DNA of 64,000 nucleotides from Diploptera punctata (lineage: Eukaryota > Arthropoda > Insecta > Blattodea > Blaberidae): contig JASPKZ010004202.1 in the NCBI GenBank assembly GCA_030220185.1, positions 1,616,001 to 1,680,000 of the forward strand. The letters run 5' to 3'. The first letter of the stretch is position 1; the number at the start of each line of letters is the position of its first letter. Below are positions 9,101 to 18,354 of the stretch, one piece after another. Under the pieces are notes generated by a model, which worked only from the letters and a program-made list of their open reading frames with translations, had not been told where the DNA came from and did not search any database. The translations under genes were made by a program, and so were the position numbers.

Positions 9101-12100
9101 ATCGTTGTTGGAGGAAAAAGATGTTTTGGTAAATGAACTGGCTGAGAAAAATAAAATATTAGAAAGTGAAATATTACAGAAAGCTTTGACTATTGATTCT
9201 CTATCGTCATCTAAAGAGGAACTAAATAAAAAACTGGATGAATTGGAGAATGTTATTAAAGATATGGAAGCTTCTAATCAAGCCCACATATTAGAAAAGG
9301 ATAAAGTTCTGACAGAAATGAAAGATAAAATTAATTATTTTGAATCCAAACTAATGGAAACATCTGAAGCGATGTCAGTAGATGTCAGTAGTAGTGAATA
9401 TGAAGAACGCATATCTCATTTAAATAAAGAATTGGAGAATTTAAAATTAACTGTATCTCAAAAGAATGATGAAATTAAAAATTATCAAAAGCATATGTTG
9501 CAATTACAGTTTGAAAGTACTCCTTTCAGTTCTGAAGTAAATACTGCTGTAGAAGATCAAGTATTGAAGTTAGAACAAACAAAAATTGAGTTAGAGGAAA
9601 TGTTAAAAGCAAAGGAAACAGAAATAATTAAAATGAACTCGGTTCTTAATTTATCAAATATAGAGCTTGAAGATCTCAGATCTCAACACGAGAACAGTAA
9701 ATTGAAAATAGAAGCTCTAAACAAAGAACTTGATTGCTTCCGAGAATACGCGAAATCTAAGGAAATACACAGAGACATTAACATTCAAGATTTAGAAAAG
9801 ATTGCAGAATTAGATTCCATCCCTGAAGAACATGCATCACTGAGAAATTTACAAGAAAATCAGGTGTCCTTGGAGCAGCAAGAAGAACTGAATAAAAAAT
9901 TATTAGTGAAGCAAGTGGAAGAAGAAGTTTCACATATCATTGACGTAGCTGAAAAACAAGTTCATAGACTGTTTCCATCATCAATAGATTTACAATTGCA
10001 AGTTGAGAGGCGTAAGAAATCCATATCATTCCAAGAAGCTGAACGTGAACGACATCGGATTGAACATTCTGAAGTTGAAACACATCTTGAAAACAAAATT
10101 AAGGAATTAGATGAAGAATTAAAACTTGTAAAGATGGAACGAGATGAAGCTTTGTTAAGACTAAGTCAACTGACAATACAGCCAGTTGAAAGTATGCCAA
10201 GTGATGTGTCCGATAACATTATACTAGTCTTGGGAACTGAAACTCAGATGGATATTAAAAATGAAGATAATATTGACAATCAAGGGCAGGTATCAGTTCC
10301 ATTGCAACAAATGCCTCCTGCAACTACTTCTGAAACCATCGTTACATCTGGATTGCAAAATTGGGAATTACATGAAGAAGAAGGTTGGTGGGGTTCAGAT
10401 GAGGCAAAGTTAGAAGAAGAACACATTCAAAAACAGCAGAATACTCTTTCGTTTTCTGAACCAGTTGACGTCGTCCTAAACAAACAAATAGTTGAATTAG
10501 AGGATCACATAAAAGACCTGGAAGCTGAGAAGCAGAAACTTTCTGAAGATCTCCATAATTCACAAGTTCGAAGTGGTAAAATGTTGAAAAAACTGAAAGA
10601 ACTGAAATTAAAAAATGATAATCTTTTGAAAGAAAATGCGGAATTGGTAAAGAAAAAGAGTGAGAAGGATTTCAGTGACCTTGATCAAGCTATTGAAGAG
10701 GAACTTAAAATTCAGATTGATGCTCTAGAAAAAGAAGTAAATGAAATAACAAATGAAAGAGATTCTATGATTATAGAAAAAGATGGCCTCATTAAACGAA
10801 TAGATGTACTGACAAGTGCAAATGAGAAACTCGTGGAATCAAAAGAGAAACAGGATTATGATTTAGAATTATGGAAACAAAAAAATAAAGATCTAAGTAA
10901 TCAAATTCAATCTTTAGAATGGAAAATAGGAGAGCTAGAAGCAACCAGTTCAGTAAATTTTGGCATACACGATGAGAAAATGGAAGAGAACGCATTCTTT
11001 TCGTGGGATAAGCAAGGTTTGAGCTCAAATGCAGAAAATTTGTTTGTTAATGTGAACACTGAGACACTTCAAGGACAAACAGTTTTTCCTTCAGGTGAAG
11101 ATGTTAGTATCCTTTTGGAGAAAGAAAAAAGTTTAAGACAGTCAGCAGAAAATCACATTCTAGATTTGCAGCAAAGATTGATTGATGTGAACATGGAAAT
11201 AGAACAGTTGGGAAGTGAGAATATTGCTCTCAAAACCCACTTACAACAACAAGAAAACACAAATTATTTGCAGAGTGCATACAACGCTGTTAACGAGGAG
11301 TATCACCGTGTTGCTACTGAAAATATTGCTTTGAAGAACCAACTGGAACAGTTGAGTCAGCAAGTAGTTAATAATGAGTTGGAAAGCACATATGATGCAT
11401 TAAACAAAGAATATTCTCGCATTTCAAGTGAAAACGTTGAGTTAAAATATCAGATAGAGAATTTAAATATACAGCTGGCTAACAGTGATTTAGAAAGTGC
11501 ATACAGTGCTTTGAAAGATAAATGTAATCAACTTTCAACCGAAAATACTGATTTGAAAAGACAAATAGATGAATTAAATCAAGTCAACTTTGACTTGGAT
11601 AATTCTTATAGGTCTCTCAGTGACAGATTTAATCTTATTTCAGATGAAAATACTAATTTAAAGAACCAGTTGGAACAATTGAATCAACAGGAAACAATCA
11701 GTGATTTGCAAACTGCATATGATTGTCTGAGTGAGAAATATGATTTCCTTTGCAAAGAAATGGAAGAATTCAAAATTTCAGCTGAAAGTAAGTACGAGAT
11801 GCTAAAAGATGAAAGTAATAAAAAACTAGATGAATTAAATAATGAATATGTGAAACTAGAAGAGCTATGTAAGAATCTTCAAGAAGAAAGGAATATACTT
11901 TCAACAGAAATAGATGGATTTAATATTTTAAATACACAATATTTAGCTTTGCAAACAGATTTTGACAATTTGAAAGCACATACTCTGGTTCAAGAAAAGA
12001 ATTTGACTTTTGCAGATGAAGAGAAATTAAGATTGGAACAAGAACTGTATCATTTGAAATCTATAACTGAGAGAAATTCTTCAGACGAAACAGCTGAAAT

Positions 12101-13079
12101 GCTGTCTGAACAACACGTGAAAATTGTACAAATGGAAAAAGAATTACGAGTCAGAATTGAAGAAATTGAAAAGCTGCGCCAGTTAATCGAGGAACAAAAA
12201 CTTGAACATGCTAGAGTTGAACAAGAATGGAACAGTAAAATGGAACGATTACGAAAAGAATTGGAATTGAGTGGGGAAAGCCTACTTCAACAGCAGAATC
12301 GTTACATAATGCTTGAGAAGGAACATGAAGAATTAAAGGATCACATAAATAAAGTGATAGAAAATAAAATTCATGAAGCTATAAGTATTAAAGAACAAGA
12401 AATTAATATTATGAAAGCAGACCTTGAAGAAAAAGAGTCATATTTTGAATCTCAAAAAGAAATAATTATTCAAGAGGAAATGAAACAAAAAACAGAAGAT
12501 ATTGAAAATTTACGACATAAATTAGCTGATTCTGTAGATATTTTAAATATTAGAGAGAATGACATTAAAAGTTTAACATCAAAGCTCTCTGAAAAAGAAT
12601 TAGAGCTTCATGAAATATTGAGTGTAAAGAATTCTGATATTCAGAATTTAAAAATCCAAATGGAAGATAATGAAAAGAGACTAAATCAAATTTTAGGTCA
12701 GAAAGATCAAGATATTGAAAATTTAAATATTCAGTTGTCAGAAAAAGATTTAGAAATAAATGAACTTAAGCAATCTCTCAATGAAGAGAAAAGACAATTT
12801 ACAGATTTAAAAAATCTTGTTGAGAGTCATGAACAAGAGTTACAACAATTCAGAGATGAGTCAGGTGCTGTGAGAAGTGAAAACATTCCAATGTTACCAA
12901 CATTAAATGTTCAGCACCATGATGTTTCTACCTCAGTCTTGGAAAAGAGAATATCTTCTCATTCTTTGCAAGATGAAGAAGAGAAGCCTTCAGATCCACA
13001 GCAGGAGCTAGATCTTGCATTATATATGCTTCACCAAAGAGATGTACGCTGCGATGAACTTACATTGGAGTTAATGCAG
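6199..13079 (+). CDS. lva: lava lamp-like golgin, giant coiled-coil exon
   Basis: One exon of 6.9 kb, open throughout, between TTTGCAG at 6198 and the donor CAG/GTAAGA at 13080. It starts mid-codon (AC of GAC) and reads DIQQRQETLISLEEEIEKLK..., then about 2290 residues rich in E, K, L, N and Q with heptad-like spacing, i.e. nearly continuous coiled coil and no globular domain. Five imperfect repeats of about 38-40 residues (pattern L..AY..L...Y...S.EN..LK.QLE.LN) lie at about 11265-11770. The end, ALYMLHQRDVRCDELTLELMQ, resembles the conserved C-terminal block of insect lava lamp, a Golgi-associated golgin linking membranes with spectrin and dynein for cellularisation and secretion. Name inferred from that block and size (about 2,450 residues or more); another giant golgin is the alternative. 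Confidence 0.65.
11265..11775 (+). repeat. Five tandem 38-40-residue coiled-coil repeats in lava lamp
   Basis: Successive units begin LQSAYNAVNEEY, LESTYDALNKEY, LESAYSALKDKC, LDNSYRSLSDRF and LQTAYDCLSEKY, most with EN..LK.Q following. DNA similarity between units is low, so the duplication is old or the pattern is maintained at protein level. Confidence 0.6.
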
Positions 13080-13141
13080 GTAAGAAATTATCATTTTTTT
13101 TAAATTATGTAGTATATGTAGGAAATAAAATGAGGTTTCTT

Positions 13142-13918
13142 TTAACACATTCAGTACCAGGCACTAAGCCGGGCATTTAAACCCACAGGCCAGCTATTTA
13201 AATACCCAGCTACCCTTTTCGTGGCACTTCAGAAAATGGACCATTATTCACAAACTATTAGTCCTAGAAAATTCAAATTTTGTACATACCTAAAGGAGAT
13301 ATCCTAGTAGGATTTGATGGTGAAATAACTTGGGTGATTGACATCACATGGTATCGGCATATCAATTTCAGGAAGTGGAAGTTCATCTTCACTTTCACTT
13401 TGTGAATCTTCTAATTCACGAATCAGTTCGTCACCTGAATCATAATTATACAAAATATGGTTGGTATCTAATGTCGAGCACTTGATAATGAAATCATTCG
13501 CTCTCTTGCACTCCAATATTTAGCAGAAATTTATACAAAATATTCACTAATTCTTCTTCAGTGAGACATTTTTCTTTCGCCATGGTTTCGCTCACGCACA
13601 AAGAACAGCGCGATAACGAGAAACAAACACGACTGCGTTGGAGACTGGAGACAAGTTTGGGTGAACGAATTCCATGTGTTGTTTGTTTAAAAAATAAAAG
13701 GGGATTCATCAAGGTTAAACATGTCAAACAGGAATATAAAATGTACATTTACATGCCATCTATGATCTCCAAGACATACTAAGCCAACACAATATTTAGG
13801 TTCCGAATATAAATGCGGTTTGTTCGCGCCCGCTCTAAAGCGAGTTAACTGACAGACGGCCATATACACGATAGTCTCCTTAAACGCCTTAACTGTTTTA
13901 TGGTACTGAATGTGTTAA
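13142..13918. mobile_element. piggyBac-type non-autonomous element with transposase N-terminus, copy 1
   Basis: Flanked by TTAA at 13142-13145 and 13915-13918. Terminal inverted repeats start CACATTCAGTACC. A minus-strand frame from the ATG near 13582 gives MAKEKCLTEEELVNILYKF, then is broken by a small insertion, and continues IRELEDSQSESEDELPLPEI, an acidic N-terminal region like that of piggyBac transposases. No DDD catalytic domain fits in 0.77 kb, so it depends on another copy. Compare 22434-23127. Confidence 0.75.
13447..13545 (-). mobile_element. LINE tail micro-insertion in piggyBac copy 1
   Basis: Relative to copy 2, about 85 bp are inserted at ATTATACAAAATAT, which is repeated on both sides (TTATACAAAATAT, 13 bp). 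The inserted bases match, inverted, the end of the LINE at 14755-14815 (TATTGGAGTGCAAAAGAGCG through GACATTAGATACCAACC). It interrupts the transposase frame. Confidence 0.7.
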
Positions 13919-13965
13919 TGAGAACATATTTTTAACGACTCACCTCATATAATTTCAAATTTCTT

Positions 13966-14009
13966 TGATACCGACGGTTTCAGACAATATCTTGTCCCTC
14001 TTCAGTCAT
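13966..14009 (-). ncRNA. Hammerhead motif, family A left arm
   Basis: Minus strand: core CTGAAGA (plus 13999-14005), stem II GACAA/TTGTC, TGAAA, stem III ACC-GTC-GGT, cleavage A, TCA. Stem I is TGA/TCA. Confidence 0.65.
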
Positions 14010-14230
14010 GGCTTCCACTGATAAAATTCTATGGTTGTTGATTTCTCTAAGGACATCACCTCTTGTGCTGCCATCTTTGGTTGGGATTATAAACTTTGTA
14101 ATTTAATTTTTATCCACTGGAATATCAATATTATTAATTATAAAGTTTATAATCCCAACCAAAGATGGCAGCACAAGAGGTGATGTCCTTAGAGAAATCA
14201 ACAACCATAGAATTTTATCAGTGGAAGCCA

Positions 14231-14273
14231 TGACTGAAGAGGGACAAGATATTGTCTGAAACCGTCGGTATCA
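14231..14273 (+). ncRNA. Hammerhead motif, family A right arm
   Basis: TGA 14231-14233, CTGAAGA 14234-14240, stem II GACAA/TTGTC with loop GATA, GAAA 14258-14261, stem III ACC/GGT with loop GTC, cleavage after A14270, TCA. Overlaps the last codons and stop of the PLE frame. Confidence 0.65.
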
Positions 14274-14402
14274 AAGAAATTTGAAATTATATGAGGTGAG
14301 TCGTTAAAAATATGTTCTCCACTCACTATTAATGATATAACCTCATAATGTTTACTTCCCAATATTAATTTAAATATAACTAGAGGTTTCTTTTATTAAT
14401 TA

Positions 14403-14565
14403 TGAGTTGGTTATTTTGATTCGCCTCATATTTCTTATTTTTATGCAGACCTGGTTTCCTCACTTTTGTGCGGCATTGTCCAACAGTTGGAAAGTATTGA
14501 CAATGTCGCACAAAAGTGACAAAATCAGGTCTATTTTAAAATCATTAGGAAGTTACATTATGAGG
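14403..14565. mobile_element. PLE palindrome with decayed U3-A8 hammerheads, interrupted
   Basis: Left arm 14403-14485 (TTGATTCGCCTCATATTTC) and right arm from 14486, with GTATTGACAATGTCGCAC. The right arm's terminus is displaced to 15047-15105 (AAAATCAGGTCTGCATAAAA through ATATGAGGTGACTCG), because other elements inserted between. Confidence 0.55.
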
Positions 14566-14574
14566 TTTAATTTA

Positions 14575-14815
14575 ATATTTGAGTTTGTAGCAACATTCAG
14601 ACTGCTAACGGGACATGACTGCTTGAATAAACACCTACACAGAATTGGCATAACAGATTCACCTAAATGCCCTTTTTGCAATTTAAATGAAGATGTGGAA
14701 AGAAACCATCTCCTCCGTTGTCCAGCTTTTGTAGAAGAGACCAGCCTTTCTGCTAAATATTGGAGTGCAAAAGAGCGAATGATTTCATTATCAAGTGCTT
14801 GACATTAGATACCAA
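14575..14815 (+). pseudogene. LINE 3' end with zinc-knuckle tail
   Basis: Encodes FRLLTGHDCLNKHLHRIG then CPFCNLNEDVERNHLLRCP, the CCHC-like tail after the RNase H region of I/Jockey/R1-like LINEs, ending ...RMISLSSA stop. 5'-truncated. Related to 21855-22433 and to the micro-insertion at 13447-13545. Confidence 0.65.
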
Positions 14816-14817
14816 CC

Positions 14818-15045
14818 AACCAACCATATTTGAGTTTGTATTCTTTAACATTCTTACCTCATATGTTTATTCTGTTGGACGATTGTTTCAAAGCTATTGC
14901 TCCAAGTTCAGCTTGTTCATAAACTGGTTTTTTCTTTTCTTCAAAAAACCAGTTTGTGAACAAGCTGAAGATGGAGCAATAGCTTTGAAACGATCATCCA
15001 ACAAAATAAATATATGAGGTAAGAATGTTAAAAAATACAAACTCA
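14818..15045. mobile_element. PLE palindrome (family H)
   Basis: Arms start TATTCTTTAACATTCTTACC and its complement and meet near 14940 (ACTGGTTTTTTC). The right arm has the hammerhead at 14965-14998; the left arm's core is broken (CTGAACT). Stem III reads ACGATCAT on the right and ACAATCGT on the left, so each arm decayed separately from ACGATCGT. Confidence 0.6.
14965..14998 (+). ncRNA. Hammerhead motif, family H right arm
   Basis: CTGAAGA 14965-14971, T, stem II GGAGC/GCTTT, GAAA 14987-14990, stem III ACGATCAT (one mismatch), C at the cleavage position. Confidence 0.5.
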
Positions 15046-15118
15046 AATATTAAAATCAGGTCTGCATAAAAACAAGATATATGAGGTGACTCGAAGTAAC
15101 CAATCATAATAATTATGT

Positions 15119-15415
15119 CCACCGCTGTGGTCTCAAGGTAGCATGCTGCCTTGTCACGCAGCAGGCCCGGGTTCGATTCCCAGTCGGATAGACTCGTGGG
15201 TGAGTTTATTCAGGGTTTTTCCTCACCTGTAAGACAGATGTCAGGAAGTTTAGGGCCCAACGGTCCCCAAAAATCATCCTTCACCAGTGTGGAAAGCAAT
15301 GGGAAGCTACCACACCTATAATTTCCTAGTAAAGCTGCAAAGCATAGCATGAAAATGCTATAATTGCAGTGAAAGACCTGCCCTCGGGCAGAATTACTAT
15401 AAATACAATAATAAT
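15119..15415 (+). mobile_element. tRNA-derived SINE (family S1)
   Basis: Head with box-A-like TGGTCTCAAGGTAGCATGC and box-B GGGTTCGATTCC, then a unique body (TTCCTCACCTGTAAGACAG, GACCTGCCCTCGGGCAG) and a microsatellite end (ATAATAATAATT). Shares the TTTTTCCTCACCTG block with 20361 onward. Confidence 0.65.
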
Positions 15416-15554
15416 AATTAAGAAATTAGCATTTCTTATTAATAGACTGAATTGAAATGTTCACCTGATCTCATATTTTGTTTTCTCACCTGGACATAGT
15501 TCAAGTGAACATTCTGAACTAGAATTGGATTTGGATTCCAGTTGAAAATAAATC

Positions 15555-15775
15555 CGCCAGCTGGCTCAGGTGGTAGCATGCCTGCTTCTTGACTAGTGGG
15601 CCTGGCTTCAATACCTGGCAGGATTGAAAATTTTAATCATTAATTTGAATATCAGGGCCATGAGAGGTGGTGGTGTTGCTGAAAGTGCACAGATCCGCTG
15701 ATCTGACAATATCTTGATTGGGTTTGAATCGAGGACCTTGGAGTGTGCTAGTCAGCATGTTATCTAGGCTAGCAT
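15555..15775 (+). mobile_element. tRNA-derived SINE-like repeat (family S4)
   Basis: Starts GCCAGCTGGCTCAGGTGGTAG with a decayed box B (TGGCTTCAATACCTG) and continues GGGCCATGAGAGGTGGTGG. A related head occurs near 33360 (CATGCTGGCTCAGAGTAGC). It ends close to the next lava lamp exon. Confidence 0.45.
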
Positions 15776-15827
15776 TTTGTTTTGTAAATACAGAAGCTTA
15801 CACATTTGTTATGAATTTATTTATCAG

Positions 15828-16081
15828 CTACTGGAAGAACGTGATACACTTCAGTTACGTCTTTCTAATGCACTACGTATGAATGAAGAACTTAGAAATT
15901 TAGCTAGAACATCTACTGAATCTTCTCCGGTTAAAATAATAATGTCGCAAGATAGAGACAAAGACTTCTCCAATGCATCGAGAGAAGAGTCTCCACAACA
16001 TACGGTATCAGCTGACTTACTACAAACACCAGCAGCTTCTGCAGCGGAAGTAGAGGAAGATCTTCAATCTCTTGCAAATAA
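15828..16081 (+). CDS. lva: lava lamp-like golgin exon
   Basis: After TTTATCAG it reads LLEERDTLQLRLSNALRMN, directly continuing ...LTLELMQ of the previous exon in phase 0. This is the most conserved part of the protein's C-terminal coiled coil. The rest is serine- and threonine-rich and likely disordered (STESSPVKIIMSQDRDK...). It ends AA before GTGAGT; the next exon supplies A (codon AAA, K). Confidence 0.7.
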
Positions 16082-16139
16082 GTGAGTATATTTCTCATTC
16101 GATGTTCTTATTATTAATTTCATACATCTCAATGATGGA

Positions 16140-16400
16140 TAAATCATATTTGAAGAGAAAAATTATACGCTCAGACCGGGACTTGAACCCGGGACCCTTG
16201 GTTTTCTAGTCCAAGTGCTCTACCATTTGACCTACCTGAGCAAGACCGATCTAAACGCAAATTTTTCTCTATATACGTTGTAATTCCCGCCCACCAAATG
16301 CTTTGAAGCCTTTGCTTCTATCTTTGCAAATGGCGGCTCCTATATTAAGAAGACATATTTGGGAATTATACATTACATTATAAATGCCAGTACGTACTGG
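16140..16400. repeat. tRNA-like element, partial, with module T7
   Basis: Starts ATATTTGAAGAGAAAAATTA, contains the module at 16169-16241 (minus), then the body with GCAAATGGCGGCTCC in inverse orientation relative to T5. Lies in the intron just after the 15828-16081 exon. Confidence 0.5.
16169..16241 (-). repeat. tRNA-like module T7
   Basis: Minus strand begins GCTCAGGTAGGTCAAATGG and ends CCCGGTCTGAGC. Acceptor positions 1-4 covary with T5 (GCTC/GAGC instead of GCCT/AGGC), so pairing is kept although the sequence changed. Confidence 0.5.
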
Positions 16401-16439
16401 CTTAGATAAATTGGAAATCACTCGTAGCATTACTTATGA

Positions 16440-16545
16440 CAATTTATAGATATACCGTTCAGCAGAATATGTTCTAAATCCTCCTCTCCAGCTTGGCACA
16501 GTGGGCACATAGGCGAGTCATTTAGATTTCATCTATATAAATATG
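16440..16545 (-). pseudogene. LINE zinc-knuckle fragment
   Basis: Minus strand reads NDSPMCPLCQAGEEDLEHIL, the CCHC tail of an I/Jockey-like LINE. Too short to classify further. Confidence 0.5.
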
Positions 16546-17023
16546 TATTAGTCATTCAAAGTTAAAAATGGGAAACACATTATGAGGTTCTTAATTAATA
16601 AATTAATGAGTCATTTTTACATCTTACGTCATATTTCATGTTTTATTAAACACGGTAACTATAGTTTTCAAATGATCTTGTCATTCATTTTCAACCGTCA
16701 TTATGACTACTGGATATTCGTTGGAATCTCCCTCTATAACATTGCCATCTGGTGTTGATTTGATGAACTTCGAGATATCGTTGCCATCTGGTATTGATTT
16801 GATGAACTTCGAGATGAGGATGAACGTGACCTCATCTCGAAGTTCATCAAATCAACACCAGATGGCAACGTTATAGAGGGAGATTCCAACGAATACCCGG
16901 TAGTCATAATGGCGGTTGAAAATGAATGACAAGATCATTTGAAAACTATAGTTACCGTTACTTTTATTATTGATTTAACATTCCTCAATGAAAGATAAAT
17001 TAAATTTGAAGAGAAAAATTTTC

Positions 17024-17096
17024 GCCTAGACCGGGACTCGAACCCGGGACCCTTGGCTTTCCGGGCCAAGTGCTCTACCAACTGAGCTACCGAGGC
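17024..17096 (-). repeat. tRNA-like module T8
   Basis: Well preserved minus-strand copy: GCCTCGGTAGCTCAG...CCCGGTCTAGGC with loop CCGGAAA. Confidence 0.6.
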
Positions 17097-17149
17097 GAGT
17101 TACGATCTAGACGCAAATTTTTCTGTTATATACGTTGTAATTCCCTATC

Positions 17150-17222
17150 GCCTCGGTAGCTCAGTTGGTAAAGCACTTGGCCCGGAAAGCCAAGGGTCCC
17201 GGGTTCGAGTTCCGGTCTAGGC
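17150..17222 (+). repeat. tRNA-like module T9
   Basis: Forward copy that starts exactly at the head-to-head junction with the inverted unit. D arm reads TAAAGC instead of TAGAGC. Confidence 0.6.
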
Positions 17223-17454
17223 AAAAATTTTTCTCTTCAAATTTAATTTATCTTTCATTGAGGAATGTTAAATCAATAATAAAAATATAATTAGAAGCCT
17301 TACTAGCTTTATAAAGTAGTGTTAAATTCCCAATAAATGTCTTCTTAACTAAGAAGCCGCCATTTGCAAAGATAGAAGCAATGGTTTCAAAAGCATTTGG
17401 CGATAGGGAATTACAACGTATATAACAGAAAAATTTGCATCTAGATCGTAACTC

Positions 17455-17526
17455 GCCTCAGTAGCTCAGTTGGTAGAGCACTTGGCCCGGAAAGCCAAGG
17501 GTCCCGGGTTCGAGCCTGGTCTAGGC
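17455..17526 (+). repeat. tRNA-like module T10
   Basis: Forward copy 305 bp after T9, ending the element; the T arm has lost bases (GAGCCTGGTC). Confidence 0.55.
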
Positions 17527-17810
17527 GAAAAAAAATTTTTCTCTTCAAATTTAATATAGTTCCCGTGTTTAATAAAACATGAAATATGAGGTAAGATGTA
17601 AAAATGACTCATTAATTTATTATGTATTAGTCACCATGTGACCAATTGTTGCTCGTGATAAGTGAGTATATTTGTGAAATGTAATAATGTTAGTGATCCA
17701 TATAAAATTCCTCACCTGTAGCTTCATTTTACACCAAAATAAAATAGTGTACTTCTCCTTTACCCCATCCTTCTCATCCTATTTTTCATCCTTTAAGTAA
17801 CAAACTGCCA

Positions 17811-18040
17811 TTATTGAACCTGTAGGTTCATATCTGCACAGACATAAGCTCTCAAACATCCCATCCTAAGCAAATGTTTTGACCAGCTATAATGGCTGGG
17901 GACCCGACATGCTGACCAAATGTCACCCCTATACTGGCTAGATGATCGTCTACCTCTGTGATTAACACATGTGGATGTGAGGCCAGCAGCCGGCTCATAT
18001 GCCAAGGGCCTTCTAGACCTGTTGCGCTTGAAGTTTGTGT
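17811..18040 (-). mobile_element. SINE S3 3' part fused to LINE tail
   Basis: Minus strand carries the S3 body (GGGACCCGACATGCTGACC, GGCCTTCTAGACCTG) in the order seen at 34806-35143, and near 17811-17850 the LINE end GCAGATATGAACCTACAGG. A chimeric or nested fragment in the intron before exon 18179. Confidence 0.5.
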
Positions 18041-18178
18041 AATTGTATGTCAAATATGTTTTCTCAGATTTATTGATTAGTCCTGTTATTATTATCATTA
18101 ATTAATTATTAGTGTGTTTTCTATATGTATAGAAGACCACGATTTCCACTGATTTTTTACTTTCTACTTAAATTATAG

Positions 18179-18315
18179 ATTATCCGAGCTGCGGAGGGTG
18201 GGTTACCATCGTGATGTGACATTGCAAGACGAGAGAGAGCAGCGACACAGTGAACAAGTGCGATTATTGCATCAGAGAGGAAGTGGAATAGTTGTTGATG
18301 CTAGTTATACATTAT
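18179..18315 (+). CDS. lva: lava lamp-like golgin exon
   Basis: Starts A after AATTATAG and joins AA of the previous exon (K), then LSELRRVGYHRDVTLQDERE and SEQVRLLHQRGSGIVVDASY. It ends TTAT before the strong donor GTAAGT. A conserved arginine- and glutamate-rich helix continues the coiled coil. Confidence 0.65.
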
Positions 18316-18354
18316 GTAAGTTTGTTTATAATAAGGTAACTCTATTGGTTATAT

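Larger units (their letters stand above)
13920..14390. mobile_element. PLE palindrome (family A) with two hammerheads
   Basis: Arms meet near 14115. Each encodes, on its own strand, a PLE C-terminus ending ...EEGQDIV followed by TGA inside the ribozyme core. Outer parts read ACGACTCACCTCATATAAT and its complement; the right terminus runs to ATAACCTCATAATGTTTACTTCC. Confidence 0.7.
16955..17566. mobile_element. tRNA-like mobile element with 11-bp TSD
   Basis: Insert of about 590 bp flanked by TATAGTTACCG (16955-16965) and TATAGTTCCCG (17556-17566) inside a PLE arm. From left: an inverted unit with module T8, a head-to-head junction at about 17149, then two forward modules T9 and T10 spaced 305 bp apart. 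The right end is module T10 plus TTTTTCTCTTCAAATTTAA. Mobility is shown by the target duplication. Confidence 0.75.
16560..17622. mobile_element. PLE palindrome (family I) split by a tRNA-like element
   Basis: Left arm 16560-16825 and right arm 16826-16965, resuming at 17556-17622 (CATGAAATATGAGGTAAGATG). Decayed hammerhead in the right arm: GTTGAAAATGA, stem II, GAAA, stem III AACTATAGTT. The same terminus forms the short palindrome at 39380-39480 and the pair at 52960-53155. Confidence 0.6.

Noticed and set aside
6146..11028. Minus-strand and alternative-frame reading frames inside the giant golgin exon
   Set aside because: They are shadows of the long plus-strand coiled-coil frame; leucine/serine-rich as expected from the complement of E/K/L/N codons.
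878..17526. Functional tRNA-Ser genes (GGA or AGA anticodons)
   Set aside because: No long variable arm, 6-bp anticodon stem and C33 in most copies, acceptor mismatch, and the copies sit inside dispersed duplicated elements with target duplications.
17811..18098. 95-codon minus-strand frame as a gene
   Set aside because: It runs through a SINE 3' part and a LINE tail; no independent support.
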